Part shown: in pieces, positions 42,666-50,781 of the stretch
How positions within the stretch are numbered: position 1 is the stretch's first letter
How the letters are laid out: each line of letters starts with the position of its first letter
Assembly: GCA_017302795.1 (NCBI GenBank)
Contig: JAFLCB010000005.1
Location: forward strand, 62,001-126,000
Length of the DNA stretch: 64,000 bases
Direction: 5' to 3'
From: Deltaproteobacteria bacterium
Lineage (GTDB): Bacteria; Bdellovibrionota; Bdellovibrionia; Bdellovibrionales; JAMPXM01
The notes under the pieces: generated by a model
Databases searched by the model: none
What the model saw: only the letters and a program-made list of their open reading frames with translations
Told to the model about the DNA's origin: nothing
Translations under genes and position numbers: made by a program

Positions 42666-43781
42666 ATGCTGAGCTCGAAACACACTGCTCTGAAGCCACT
42701 TCTTGAGTCGCAAAACGGGATACATTTGTCTGCCTACCTCGTCAATCACGGCGACTTGATTGACCTAAAGTCCCAACTTAGGACAGTAATACTTGAGTCG
42801 AAAGATTGCCTCAACGATGCAATGTCCCCTGAAGAGGTCCAGCGATTCCTGGAGCCTCTTGATTCTCTTTTAGATGATGCTCGTATGTTGAAGCGAATAA
42901 ACGGGAACATCGGACTCTTCAGAACCTTCGATTCCTTTCGAGTACTCAATGTTCCTGTCGATGTTGAATTCATCTCTCAGATCGCAACAAGTTTCCATGT
43001 GAAACCATTGCTGCGGTGGCTTCAAGCAGATCGAGAGTTTTTGCTTTTGGGACTCGAGAAAGACTGCGCCCGACTTTACTTAGGAAGCCAGGACTCATTC
43101 AAGCTGGTGGATTCAGTTCTATTTCCAGATTCTTTTAAGGGAATCAATTCTTTTGATGATTACTTGAGCCTTCGAGACTCGAGAGAAAAGAACGCTAAAC
43201 AAGATGCCACTTTCGCGTGGCTCAACGACTGGCTCAACGACCTGACCGTTTCCACAAAGCCTAAGCTCTTTGTTGCGGGTGAAAAGTCCCTTGTCGCAGG
43301 TCTACATCGGCATCTCGCTTACAAAAACGCGATACGGACCCCCATCGCGAACTCTTTCGGCAAACACAACGTCGGCGATATTTGTGCCGATATTAGAACG
43401 GTTTTAAAAAGAGAATCGAGAGTGGCTTTAGAAAGGTCTTTGCTTGAGTTCAAAGTCTTAGGTGGCGACAAACGCCTGCAGAGAAATATTTTTCAAATCG
43501 CCAAAGCAGTGATTCAAGGGAAGGTACGCAAACTTGTAGTGACCGACGAAATGAGTATCTTCGGAACGATCGATAAGAAAACCGGAGGGCTCGCGCTTCA
43601 CCCTTTTGATCTTGACCATGAAGATGACTGCATCTTGGACGACTTGGCTCAAATGGTACTCAGCCAAGGCGGCGAAGTCGTCATTGCAAAGCGGGATGAT
43701 ATTCCCAATGGGCGTCCAATTCTTGCAATTTTAGACGACGATGGTTCCGTCTTGGATAAAAGAGCGGAACTTGAAAACTAA
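42666..43781 (+). CDS. Bacterial archaeo-eukaryotic release-factor-like protein (baeRF), copy 2
   Basis: The protein is 371 residues with GGAGG before ATG 42666. It aligns end to end with the protein at 38284-39381: INGNIGLFRTFDSFRV, IATSFHVKPLLRWLQ, the NIFQIAKAVIQGKVRKLVV stretch, and LDHEDDCILDDLAQMVLSQGGEVVIA near the end. Both copies share the eRF1-like C-terminal half and lack a GGQ loop. The gene is followed after 48 nt by an HPF-like gene, the same order as in copy 1. Cytoplasmic; a role on resting or stalled ribosomes follows from family knowledge. Confidence 0.78.
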   Translation: MLSSKHTALKPLLESQNGIHLSAYLVNHGDLIDLKSQLRTVILESKDCLNDAMSPEEVQRFLEPLDSLLDDARMLKRINGNIGLFRTFDSFRVLNVPVDVEFISQIATSFHVKPLLRWLQADREFLLLGLEKDCARLYLGSQDSFKLVDSVLFPDSFKGINSFDDYLSLRDSREKNAKQDATFAWLNDWLNDLTVSTKPKLFVAGEKSLVAGLHRHLAYKNAIRTPIANSFGKHNVGDICADIRTVLKRESRVALERSLLEFKVLGGDKRLQRNIFQIAKAVIQGKVRKLVVTDEMSIFGTIDKKTGGLALHPFDLDHEDDCILDDLAQMVLSQGGEVVIAKRDDIPNGRPILAILDDDGSVLDKRAELEN

Positions 43782-43829
43782 CTCTGAGGAAAAAAATCTC
43801 TAAATTACTACACACAGAGGGAGAGCAAT

Positions 43830-44216
43830 ATGCTGCATGTAAAGTTTAAAAATTTAGATAAATCAGAGATGATAGATTCAGCCACTCGGCAAAGGCTTGA
43901 ATCACTCGTTGACAAGTTTCCTGATTTGTCTGCCAGCAAAATTCTAGTCACGCTAGAGATGGAAAATTCTCCGTTCCAAGCAGGTCCGGACTTTTTCAAA
44001 GTTAAACTACACATAGCACGAGGACGTTATGACGGAATCATCATTGAGAAATCCGACGCGAGCATCTATGTAGCGCTCGCCGAAGTGGTGGACCATATGC
44101 TCGAAAAGTTGAACCGCTTTGGCGACCGACAGCGAGTTCAACAAAGAAGTAAAGCTCGCAGAATTGCGCGAGCCTTAGGGCAAATTTCTGGAAGATATGA
44201 TCAAAAAACTGGGTAG
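43830..44216 (+). CDS. Short ribosome hibernation factor-like protein (HPF/RaiA family), copy 2
   Basis: The protein is 128 residues with a GGGAG-type ribosome site before ATG 43830. It is clearly paralogous to 37458-37835: shared VKFKNLD, the DKFPDL helix end, LEMENSP, GPDFF, KSDASIYVALAEV and NRFGDR. The single S30AE-type domain without the long-HPF dimerisation tail marks a short HPF. It is expected to bind 30S subunits and inactivate ribosomes. Two copies, each behind a baeRF gene and flanking an ion-stress regulator, suggest paired, differently regulated versions. Confidence 0.82.
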   Translation: MLHVKFKNLDKSEMIDSATRQRLESLVDKFPDLSASKILVTLEMENSPFQAGPDFFKVKLHIARGRYDGIIIEKSDASIYVALAEVVDHMLEKLNRFGDRQRVQQRSKARRIARALGQISGRYDQKTG

Positions 44217-44247
44217 GCCCCACGCTTTTTATAAAAAGCTCCTGTGA

Positions 44248-44274
44248 GCCCGCGAGCCCACAAAGATCGCGGGC
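44248..44274. terminator. Hairpin between converging genes
   Basis: GCCCGCGA (44248-44255) and TCGCGGGC (44267-44274) form a perfect eight-bp GC-rich stem with an 11-nt loop between the HPF copy 2 stop and the stop of the converging outer-membrane gene. The forward tail is only pyrimidine-rich (CTCCTTC). On the reverse strand a T5 run comes about a dozen nt later. It may serve both transcripts weakly. The self-complementary GCTTTTT-AT-AAAAAGC lies just upstream (44224-44239). Confidence 0.5.
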
Positions 44275-44287
44275 CTCCTTCAAAGGT

Positions 44288-44920
44288 TCATTCAAATGAG
44301 TTAGCCGAGGCAATCGTGGCAGTGCGAGTTTCGCCACCCCACCCAAGTTGAAATTCGATAAGCGCCATGTTTACCGCGGCATCGTTGACGTTGATGCATG
44401 TCATAGCTCTCGCTCCGACACGTCCCAAAAATCGATCCCCTAAACTAAATTCTCTTAACACCTGAACTCCAAGAAATTGGGCGTCTCCCTGATTGGCGCC
44501 ATACTCAAAACCATTGTCGAGAAGCTGGTTATAGACAGCGCCCAGCTGCCATCGATTGCTGAACTGATGTCTTCCGGCAAGCTCAATCACTCGACCTGAT
44601 ACAACTTCCTCGAGATTTCGATCGGCCGAGAAAGCCTGGTTATGAATCCCAAAACCAAGGTCGCCGACAAAGCTTGTGTCAGGAGAAACGAACGAGCCGA
44701 TGAGCTTAAAGGAACTCGGCATTCCATCGACATTCGCGAATGAATTAGAATCCGTGAAACCCGCTGTAGCCGAAAGATAACCAGCAAATCCCTTTTGGGC
44801 CGAATACGAATCGCTAGCAATTTGGCGATTTGTCCTAATGTACTGGGATTCATCCCGTTGAGCCATTGCTACCGAACCCACCAGCAAACTAATCACAGTG
44901 ACAATCATTTTTGAACCCAC
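44288..44920 (-). CDS. Exported beta-rich (outer-membrane) protein
   Basis: The protein is 210 residues. GTG 44920 has AGGAGG five nt upstream and gives a short signal peptide ending in AMA before Gln; the longer frame from 45064 has no ribosome site. The mature part alternates short strands such as FLGVQVLREFSLGDRFLGRVGARA and MALIEFQLGW, suggesting an outer-membrane barrel, but the last residues (NSFE) are not the classical aromatic end. Function unknown. It converges on HPF copy 2. Confidence 0.72.
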   Translation of the reverse strand: MGSKMIVTVISLLVGSVAMAQRDESQYIRTNRQIASDSYSAQKGFAGYLSATAGFTDSNSFANVDGMPSSFKLIGSFVSPDTSFVGDLGFGIHNQAFSADRNLEEVVSGRVIELAGRHQFSNRWQLGAVYNQLLDNGFEYGANQGDAQFLGVQVLREFSLGDRFLGRVGARAMTCINVNDAAVNMALIEFQLGWGGETRTATIASANSFE

Positions 44921-45180
44921 GACGACCTCCTGAACGCTGTTAACAACTAAGCGCACTTTTGCTTCACGATGCGATTTCTCGCTCGCACTGCCGTGCAAAG
45001 CTGAAACCGCAACCATCAACTTCCAGTGGTCCCTGATAAAATTCGAAATCTCAATAGGGGGCAAATATGTACGCGATTCTTGATTCGCGATCTAAATCGC
45101 CCGAGGTCGAGGTAGTACGTGAAGCCGGCCATTCTGTGTGTATTGAAAAGCCGGGACAGATATTGCAAAGGTAGCAGGAC

Positions 45181-46004
45181 ATGCGCTCGGCCCTTCCGCC
45201 CAAAATTAAACAACGCAACGCCGAACGGTTTCCCAAGCTCCAATCATTTCAAAAGAAAATCGAACGACCGATGCTCGTGCTATGCTTTGTTTGGCTCTGT
45301 GTTCTGTTGATTGAGCTTGTGAATGGACCCAATCCTATTCTCTCGGATCTCGGAAATGGTTTATGGATTGTTTTTGTAGCCTACTTTCTCATTCGCCTAT
45401 TCGCGGCAGCCAACAGAAAACAGTTTCTAAAAAAAACCGGCTCTTCGTTGTCGCTATTCTTGTTTCTCTACTCAGACTCTTTCCGACATTGCAACCTCTA
45501 CCAATTGTTCGAGTATTGACCGCCACTTTCGGTATGCAGGTTTTATGGATCTTCGTCTCGGCAGATCAGGGAATGCGATCCCTTAGACGAACGCTCGGCA
45601 AACGAGGAGTTGTTTATGCATTGGCATTCACAGCGGTTGTTCTGTTTGCTGGTGCTGCCGGCCTACTACAATTCGAGCGCGACGCCGAAGACCCTCTTCG
45701 AATTCAGTCCTATTTCAGCGCCCTTTGGTGGACAGCCATGCAGATGACCAACATAGGCAGTTCGTACTCGATTAAGACCACTGGCGCGCGTATTGTCGCT
45801 CTTGCAGTCTCGATTTACTCTGCGGGGATGTTCGGATATCTCACAGCCCTATTTGCTTCATTTATCATTGATCGTGATACCGGCCAGCAAAAACTGAATG
45901 CCATCAATCAACAAATGCTTCTCGACATAAAGTCCGACCTTGCGTCGCTCAAGGAGTCTATTGGCGAACAGGCTTCCCGGCCACGTAGTCACGAACAAAT
46001 TTAG
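45181..46004 (+). CDS. 6TM ion-channel-like protein split by a -1 frameshift
   Basis: The first frame (45181-45519, 112 residues) carries two membrane helices. The second (open to 46004) carries S3-S6. They join if the ribosome moves -1 at the A8 run 45429-45436, giving 274 residues. Helices: PMLVLCFVWLCVLLIELV, WIVFVAYFLIRLF, FVVAILVSLLRLF, an Arg-bearing S4 (DQGMRSLRRTLG), S5, and a pore with WWTAMQMTNIGSSY before S6. The filter differs from TVGYG; a related form (MTTMGSEYWP) is remembered from some bacterial channel families. The tail is a charged helix. Explanations: programmed frameshift, pseudogene, or homopolymer sequencing error. Confidence 0.75.
45429..45436 (+). other. A8 slippery run at the channel frameshift
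   Basis: In the zero frame the sequence reads CT[A AAA AAA] ACC, which fits the -1 slippery pattern X XXY YYZ. Moving back one base continues as AAC CGG CTC, exactly the frame encoding the rest of the channel. No strong downstream stem-loop was seen by eye. Confidence 0.6.
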
Positions 46005-46545
46005 GAAACCCCACCAATACCCCACGCTGTTCTATAAAGCGCTCCAGTTCCGCCCGCGAACCGACAAAAATTCGCGGCTCAACGTAATTCGTTCCGAACT
46101 GCTGAAGCGTGGGATCAATATAAAGATGCTCACCTTTTCCGAAAAAGTCCGGAACTTTTAAAAAATAATGAGTATCCGGCTGATCACCAAACGAACTAGA
46201 TATGAAAGCTTCGACGTGCGTCGTCTTGAAGCCATACTCCGCTTCCAATAGACGCTTCAAGCCTAGCGACGCCTGCCAGCAGAACGGCATGTAAAGTCCA
46301 TTAGGACCCTTACCAACGATCTCGGTTACTTTTTTTTCTAGAGCTTTCGTGGCCGCGAGCCATGCCTGAATCTGATTATCTTTCGACAAAGTTCTCGCTT
46401 TTTTAGAGCGTGTTTCTACAAAGCTCTTTTCACATTCAGCCGAAAACAGGTCTGGCGAAAACACCAAAACGCAGGTCGCCACTGACGGCGCTATGACTGT
46501 CATCGCCATGAATGGAGTCAAAACCTGTCGGATACGAGTGACCAT
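45958..46545 (-). CDS. Exported papain/transglutaminase-like protein
   Basis: The protein is 195 residues with an N-terminal hydrophobic signal segment (about 9-33). Residues 88-148 hold a possible catalytic triad in the right order: Cys in MPFCWQASLG, His in DTHYFLKVPD and Asp in HLYIDPTLQQF. This order is typical of papain-fold or transglutaminase-like enzymes, so a secreted peptidase or cross-linking enzyme is plausible. It could also be inactive. The 3' end overlaps the converging channel gene by 47 nt. Confidence 0.6.
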   Translation of the reverse strand: MVTRIRQVLTPFMAMTVIAPSVATCVLVFSPDLFSAECEKSFVETRSKKARTLSKDNQIQAWLAATKALEKKVTEIVGKGPNGLYMPFCWQASLGLKRLLEAEYGFKTTHVEAFISSSFGDQPDTHYFLKVPDFFGKGEHLYIDPTLQQFGTNYVEPRIFVGSRAELERFIEQRGVLVGFPKFVRDYVAGKPVRQ

Positions 46546-46618
46546 AAGGGGTCGAGTGTAACATGCCGCAAGAGGTGGCTCACCTGTATAGACAACTGAA
46601 CAAAGTGACAGTTTCCGG

Positions 46619-46810
46619 CTAGCCGTAAGCCTTTTCAGCCCTAAACAGCCGAAGCTTTTCCTCAGATACGGAATACGTTACCTCGATGGGCTGGCAGCAA
46701 ACTTCACAATCCTCAATATACGTTTGGGGACCCTCGACCGACAGATCCAGAACAAAGCTAATCTTCTCGAGGCAATACGGGCAGGTAAATTTCTTTTCTA
46801 TTTCTTCCAC
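46619..46810 (-). CDS. CPXCG-motif cysteine-rich small protein
   Basis: The protein is 63 residues. Two Cys pairs, FTCPYCLE (residues 9-14) and EDCEVCCQPIEV (34-40), form a zinc-ribbon-like site. The size, the spacing and the acidic N-terminus match the small CPXCG-motif family seen in many Gram-negative bacteria, whose function is unknown. Cytoplasmic. It lies 73 nt downstream of nothing on its own strand except the papain-like gene's start region, and it is divergent from the barrel operon that begins at 46860. Confidence 0.85.
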   Translation of the reverse strand: MEEIEKKFTCPYCLEKISFVLDLSVEGPQTYIEDCEVCCQPIEVTYSVSEEKLRLFRAEKAYG

Positions 46811-46830
46811 GGATGCAGTTTAGAATTGTC

Positions 46831-46863
46831 ATGAGAAATATTCTAGATATGATTTTCTCGTGA
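46831..46863 (+). CDS. Possible ten-residue leader peptide coupled to the barrel operon
   Basis: ATG 46831 opens a ten-codon frame (MRNILDMIFS) whose TGA stop (46861-46863) overlaps the GTG start of the next gene (46860) as GTGA. The following two genes use the same four-nt overlaps. No clear ribosome site precedes the small frame. It could feed ribosomes to the GTG start, or be chance. Confidence 0.25.
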   Translation: MRNILDMIFS

Positions 46864-47345
46864 GATTTATTGCGATTATTTTCTTTTTTATTTCGTCTTC
46901 ATGCTGGGCATCGTTTGACTTTGGTATCGGAGCATCCAGCATCACTTCGGGACGACCTTCGCCGGCGCTAGCGCTAGGAGCCGAGTCGACGGAATGGGGC
47001 GTCCTTTTCCGAAGTGTTGGCGTTCAGACGACTGTCTACGCACAAAATGCTTGGACACTTGGCGGCTACAAGAAAATTCTCAATGAACCAATGGGTCCCT
47101 TCGCGGTGTCCGCCGGAGCGGGCCTCGGAGCAACCTACATGCTTCGCGACTATCGCGACTCACCTTCAGCGAGCAACGAAACCGAAAGCGACGCCATCGT
47201 CGGACCTCAATTTCTGGTCAAATTTCAATACGGCGTCTTCTATCTCGGATTCGACACGCTCCTTGGTCTCACGTCTCGCTTTGAGCAACATATAACGCTG
47301 AATTTTCAAGATGTGTCGCATATTACGGTTGGGATGAGTTTGTGA
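46860..47345 (+). CDS. Small exported outer-membrane-barrel-like protein
   Basis: The protein is 161 residues from GTG 46860. A signal peptide (FIAIIFFFISSSCWA) is followed by Gly/aromatic beta strands such as VGPQFLVKFQYGVFYLGFDTLLG. A small barrel is likely; function unknown. The start lacks a clear ribosome site but overlaps the stop of a ten-codon leader frame. It is the first gene of a three-gene operon with four-nt overlaps, ending with a matrixin-like protease. Confidence 0.72.
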   Translation: MRFIAIIFFFISSSCWASFDFGIGASSITSGRPSPALALGAESTEWGVLFRSVGVQTTVYAQNAWTLGGYKKILNEPMGPFAVSAGAGLGATYMLRDYRDSPSASNETESDAIVGPQFLVKFQYGVFYLGFDTLLGLTSRFEQHITLNFQDVSHITVGMSL

Positions 47346-47731
47346 AATCAATTTTTGTTTTCATAGGCTCATTGCCTCTTTGTCTCACTCTTCACGCCGA
47401 ACCAATTCAAAGTCGAATTGGACATTTCTATTGGGGCTTAGGCCCCAACTTTGGCCTCATGGGAAACATTCGCCTGGGCTTCGGAAGCATCGAGCTTGGA
47501 GTTCTGCAGGGCACTGGGCTCGGTGTTGCCTATGTCCATCGCACGAACTCGCCACTTTTTCTGCAAATCGGACTCGTTTCAGCAACGGGAGGCGCGGGTC
47601 TCATCGGCGGCGGCGGCCTCGAGTGGAACACTTCTTCTTTTTTTCGATTTCGAACCGACATTACAGCGAAAACTGACAGTACCTTTAGAACAGAGGGATT
47701 CGTCAGTGTCGGAGGGGTCCTAATTTTATGA
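47342..47731 (+). CDS. Small exported Gly-rich beta protein
   Basis: The protein is 129 residues from GTG 47342 in a GTGA overlap with the previous stop. The signal peptide (MKSIFVFIGSLPLCLTLHA) is followed by Gly-rich strands (FYWGLGPNFGLMGNIRLGFG; SATGGAGLIGGGGLEW). It resembles the previous protein in style and may be a paralogous half-size barrel. Function unknown. It overlaps the metalloprotease gene by four nt, so the three are made together. Confidence 0.7.
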   Translation: MKSIFVFIGSLPLCLTLHAEPIQSRIGHFYWGLGPNFGLMGNIRLGFGSIELGVLQGTGLGVAYVHRTNSPLFLQIGLVSATGGAGLIGGGGLEWNTSSFFRFRTDITAKTDSTFRTEGFVSVGGVLIL

Positions 47732-48420
47732 GCCGACTAGCTAAACTTCTTACGTGGACCTTTCTAGTCACCTTGTGTTTCGGGTTCAGAGTGTTTCCAG
47801 AAAAGTGGGACATTTCAAAAAGTGATCCGACCATTTGGATTAAGTTTTGCGACACGAATTACTCGATTGAAGAAAATGACCTCGAAAGCGGCGACCCGCT
47901 TGCCGGCATATCTGGCTTGACGTTCAACCAAGTCGTTCAATCGATCATTGATGATTACAATAATATTCCAACTTCGTTCCTCCGCTTAGCGCTCTACCCT
48001 TCGGATCCAAATAATCCGGGCTCGCCCGTAGCCGGTGACTCTGCATTCACAATCGAGAAAGCGAGTCAGCGAACCATCGAGATCTGCTTCGGCGGTACTG
48101 ACGCGGCGGCAGGAGTTTCCGGAGGACACGCGAAGCCCACTTTCGAAGGCCGAAAGATCGTTCGCTGCGAGATTAAGGCAAAGCCTGAGCACACGAAAAA
48201 GGCAAAATTTTTAACCCATCTGCTAGCGCACGAACTGGGGCATTGCTTTGGTCTCGAGCATCCACAAGAAAGTACAAACTCGGTCATGTCTTATTTCGGG
48301 AACGCAATTCCCCGACTGGGAAATGATGACGCCTCGGGAATCACATTTGGCTATCCAGAAGAGGAAGCCTACGGAAGCGAAAGCTACACGCTGGGCCTAA
48401 CAGGCTGTTCGCCTAAGTAA
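47728..48420 (+). CDS. Matrixin-like secreted zinc metalloprotease
   Basis: The protein is 230 residues from ATG 47728 in an ATGA overlap. An N-terminal hydrophobic segment (7-20) directs export. The zinc-binding sequence HELGHCFGLEH (168-178) has HExxHxxGxxH, and VMSYF with Met 187 supplies the Met-turn, as in M10 matrixins. The Asn/Asp-rich region near 92-105 may bind calcium. It probably cleaves exported or prey proteins (inference from lifestyle). No propeptide Cys switch is obvious. The two small barrel proteins translated just before it may help export or hold it at the surface. Confidence 0.88.
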   Translation: MSRLAKLLTWTFLVTLCFGFRVFPEKWDISKSDPTIWIKFCDTNYSIEENDLESGDPLAGISGLTFNQVVQSIIDDYNNIPTSFLRLALYPSDPNNPGSPVAGDSAFTIEKASQRTIEICFGGTDAAAGVSGGHAKPTFEGRKIVRCEIKAKPEHTKKAKFLTHLLAHELGHCFGLEHPQESTNSVMSYFGNAIPRLGNDDASGITFGYPEEEAYGSESYTLGLTGCSPK

Positions 48421-48462
48421 AGTGATTCGCCTGGCCAGCCCAAATTCTACTTTGGCCAAAAT

Positions 48463-50736
48463 CTACTTTGGATTGATCGCTTGCTCGAGACGCACCAGTC
48501 TGTTCTCAAGCTCCTCGATCTTAACCTGCTGATCAGAAGTCAGCTGCTTGAGTGCAGCATTTTCTTGCTTTTGTTTTTCAGCTTCGACCTTGAGCTTCGC
48601 GTTCTCACGAACCTGAGAATCGATTTTCTGATCCTGAACTGCCTGATGAGCTTCAACACCTGTAATACGGCTGTAGAGCGTTTTAGTAGCCTCTGTAATC
48701 CACGGAATGAACGCGTCATAGTAGACTTGCAACAATCCATCTTCGTTTTCACGAACAAACTCAGGAGCAACCTTTTGAACTTCTTGAGCTTTGTAACCAG
48801 TTCGACGGTTATCAGCTGAAGAAGTTTTGAAGTTGTAGGTCACAGCTTGAAGTTGCAGAATACGATCAAGAGCAAAAGAGCCTGTTACATCTTTAAAGTT
48901 TTCTTTGAGTCTTTCATCTGAAGAACAAGCGATACCAGAGCCAGAAGATGCTGGCGTGATCGTGCAAGTTCCATCGATGTTTTGAAAATTTGCGACTGCG
49001 AGACCAGTACCGACAGAAGGACTTCCCACATGAAGCAGTTTTGCTGGAGCGGTGTTACCGATACCGACGTTACCAGCAGAATCGATGCGCATTTTCTCAC
49101 CCAAAGTGCCAGAACTTACCGTTGATAACGAAAAAACTCCGTCTTCTAACCCAACTGTTTGGGTCGAGAGAAAGCCCGATATTTTCGCCGCGGTTCGAAC
49201 CGAAGATCCACCATTAAGTCCTGCCAGTTCTAATGCGGTCCCACTATTGGAAAGACCGTTTATATTAATTAGTGTTAAATTTGTAGGTGCTCCAGAGGAA
49301 TTGTTCCTGATTGAAACAGGACCTTCAAATTGAGCCATTTGCGCGCTGCTCGGACTGCCACCGACATGCAATGGAAAACTTGGAGAAGCCGTCCCAATCC
49401 CGACGTTGCCCGTATTTGTGATTCGCATTTGCTCACTGGAGTTCGTGGAAAACCCAAGTGCGCTTCCGGTATTGAACAATCCATATCCAGCAACGCCCAC
49501 TTTCATTGCTGGAGATGCGGCGCTTCCATTGGCGCTTGCGATAGCTCCTGAAGAAACAGTTAACCCTCCGTTTGCCATGATCAGCCCGCTCGCTGTTAAC
49601 GAACCGAGCGATGTTGCCCCAGATGCCGTCAAATTTCCTGTCACGTTCAGTGCACCGGTGATTGTTCCACCGGAAGAGAGATCGGCCGAGGTCGACGGCT
49701 CCCAGCGAGACATTCCCAAATTGTATTTTAAAACCTGACCATCTGATGGCGCTGTTGCAGAAACATTGACACCGCGAATTTTGTCGACAGACGTCGTCGT
49801 CACGCCGCCAGTCACATCACCCGTCAATGCAACCGGCAAGAGATCCGCCGTGGTAAGCGCCATGCCTGCCGTCACTCGACCTTTATTGTCCACCGTTACC
49901 TTTGGGTAGGTCCCAGCACTTACCCCGGTGGTTGAGAGCACTGGATTTGGATAAGAACCAGTCAGATCTCCTCCGGCTGGAGTTCCAATCGAAACGCACG
50001 AAGCCCAGGTAAGTCCGCCCGCTCCGTTTGTCGTCAAACAATTCCCGCTTGAGCCATCCGTAAATGGCCAAAAATACGCCGTGGGTGACGGCATCGCCGG
50101 CTGCGCCTGAAACGAAACATAGTTCGCATTGGTGCTGCCGAATCTCACTTCACCCTGATTCGAAAGAGTCATTGGACCAGTGAGCGAGGTCGCTCCAGAT
50201 GCCGCCACAAAATCGGTTGGCTGTTTGCCTTGCAATGTTTCAGCAACCGTCGCCATAGGAACTGGGGACAGCGCATACTCTGGCGTCAACGCAGTACCGT
50301 TAACGGTCACACGAAGATTACGTCCATCGCCCGATGCAGGAGTATAACCTGCTGCACAGCCAGCCCCCACACCTCGCACCTGACCATTATTCTGAAATAT
50401 CTGTTTGAGCGCCAAGCCGCCATCAGCGGCAGCCGCGGCACGAGCTCCGGATCCGATCTTTACGGCAAAGCCTCCAGCGGAATCCAAAGCTACCGAAGAG
50501 TGCAATTCTTCATATACCAAACACGTGTTTGCGGGATCATAGATCTGAAACACAATCGACACTGGTCCAACCATGGGCTGACCGGTCGAGCTGGAAATCA
50601 ATATTCCGTCGAAGTTAAAGTTTTGCGGAAGATCAATTGCACGTGATGTCGAAGGCACGATTGAAACCATCACGCTCAAAGCAAGAGCGCCGAGGCAGGC
50701 AAAACGGGATTCAATTCTATCGGTTAAGCGCGCCAT
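48463..50736 (-). CDS. Secreted fibre protein with S74 intramolecular chaperone
   Basis: The protein is 757 residues with GGGAG seven nt before ATG 50736. A signal peptide (about 1-33, ending SRA) is followed by a domain seen at the N-terminus of similar secreted fibres. The long middle is a beta-rich repeat region (GDLTGSYPNPVLSTTGV, then NVGIGTASPSFPLHVG). The end is a peptidase S74/endosialidase-chaperone domain with SDERLKENF (Ser-Lys site of self-cleavage), GYKAQEV and a C-terminal trimeric coiled coil. S74 domains fold trimeric fibres and are then released. Similar chimeric fibres of Bdellovibrio are reported prey-recognition adhesins. A lipoprotein gene precedes it by 45 nt. Confidence 0.92.
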   Translation of the reverse strand: MARLTDRIESRFACLGALALSVMVSIVPSTSRAIDLPQNFNFDGILISSSTGQPMVGPVSIVFQIYDPANTCLVYEELHSSVALDSAGGFAVKIGSGARAAAAADGGLALKQIFQNNGQVRGVGAGCAAGYTPASGDGRNLRVTVNGTALTPEYALSPVPMATVAETLQGKQPTDFVAASGATSLTGPMTLSNQGEVRFGSTNANYVSFQAQPAMPSPTAYFWPFTDGSSGNCLTTNGAGGLTWASCVSIGTPAGGDLTGSYPNPVLSTTGVSAGTYPKVTVDNKGRVTAGMALTTADLLPVALTGDVTGGVTTTSVDKIRGVNVSATAPSDGQVLKYNLGMSRWEPSTSADLSSGGTITGALNVTGNLTASGATSLGSLTASGLIMANGGLTVSSGAIASANGSAASPAMKVGVAGYGLFNTGSALGFSTNSSEQMRITNTGNVGIGTASPSFPLHVGGSPSSAQMAQFEGPVSIRNNSSGAPTNLTLININGLSNSGTALELAGLNGGSSVRTAAKISGFLSTQTVGLEDGVFSLSTVSSGTLGEKMRIDSAGNVGIGNTAPAKLLHVGSPSVGTGLAVANFQNIDGTCTITPASSGSGIACSSDERLKENFKDVTGSFALDRILQLQAVTYNFKTSSADNRRTGYKAQEVQKVAPEFVRENEDGLLQVYYDAFIPWITEATKTLYSRITGVEAHQAVQDQKIDSQVRENAKLKVEAEKQKQENAALKQLTSDQQVKIEELENRLVRLEQAINPK

Positions 50737-50781
50737 TTGGTTGCTCCCATTCTTTAAAAACGTTCAATCACCGTTCTTTGG

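Noticed and set aside
48463-50736. Prophage remnant suggested by the tail-fibre-like end
   Set aside because: The protein has a signal peptide and no other phage gene is near; S74 domains occur in non-phage secreted fibres.
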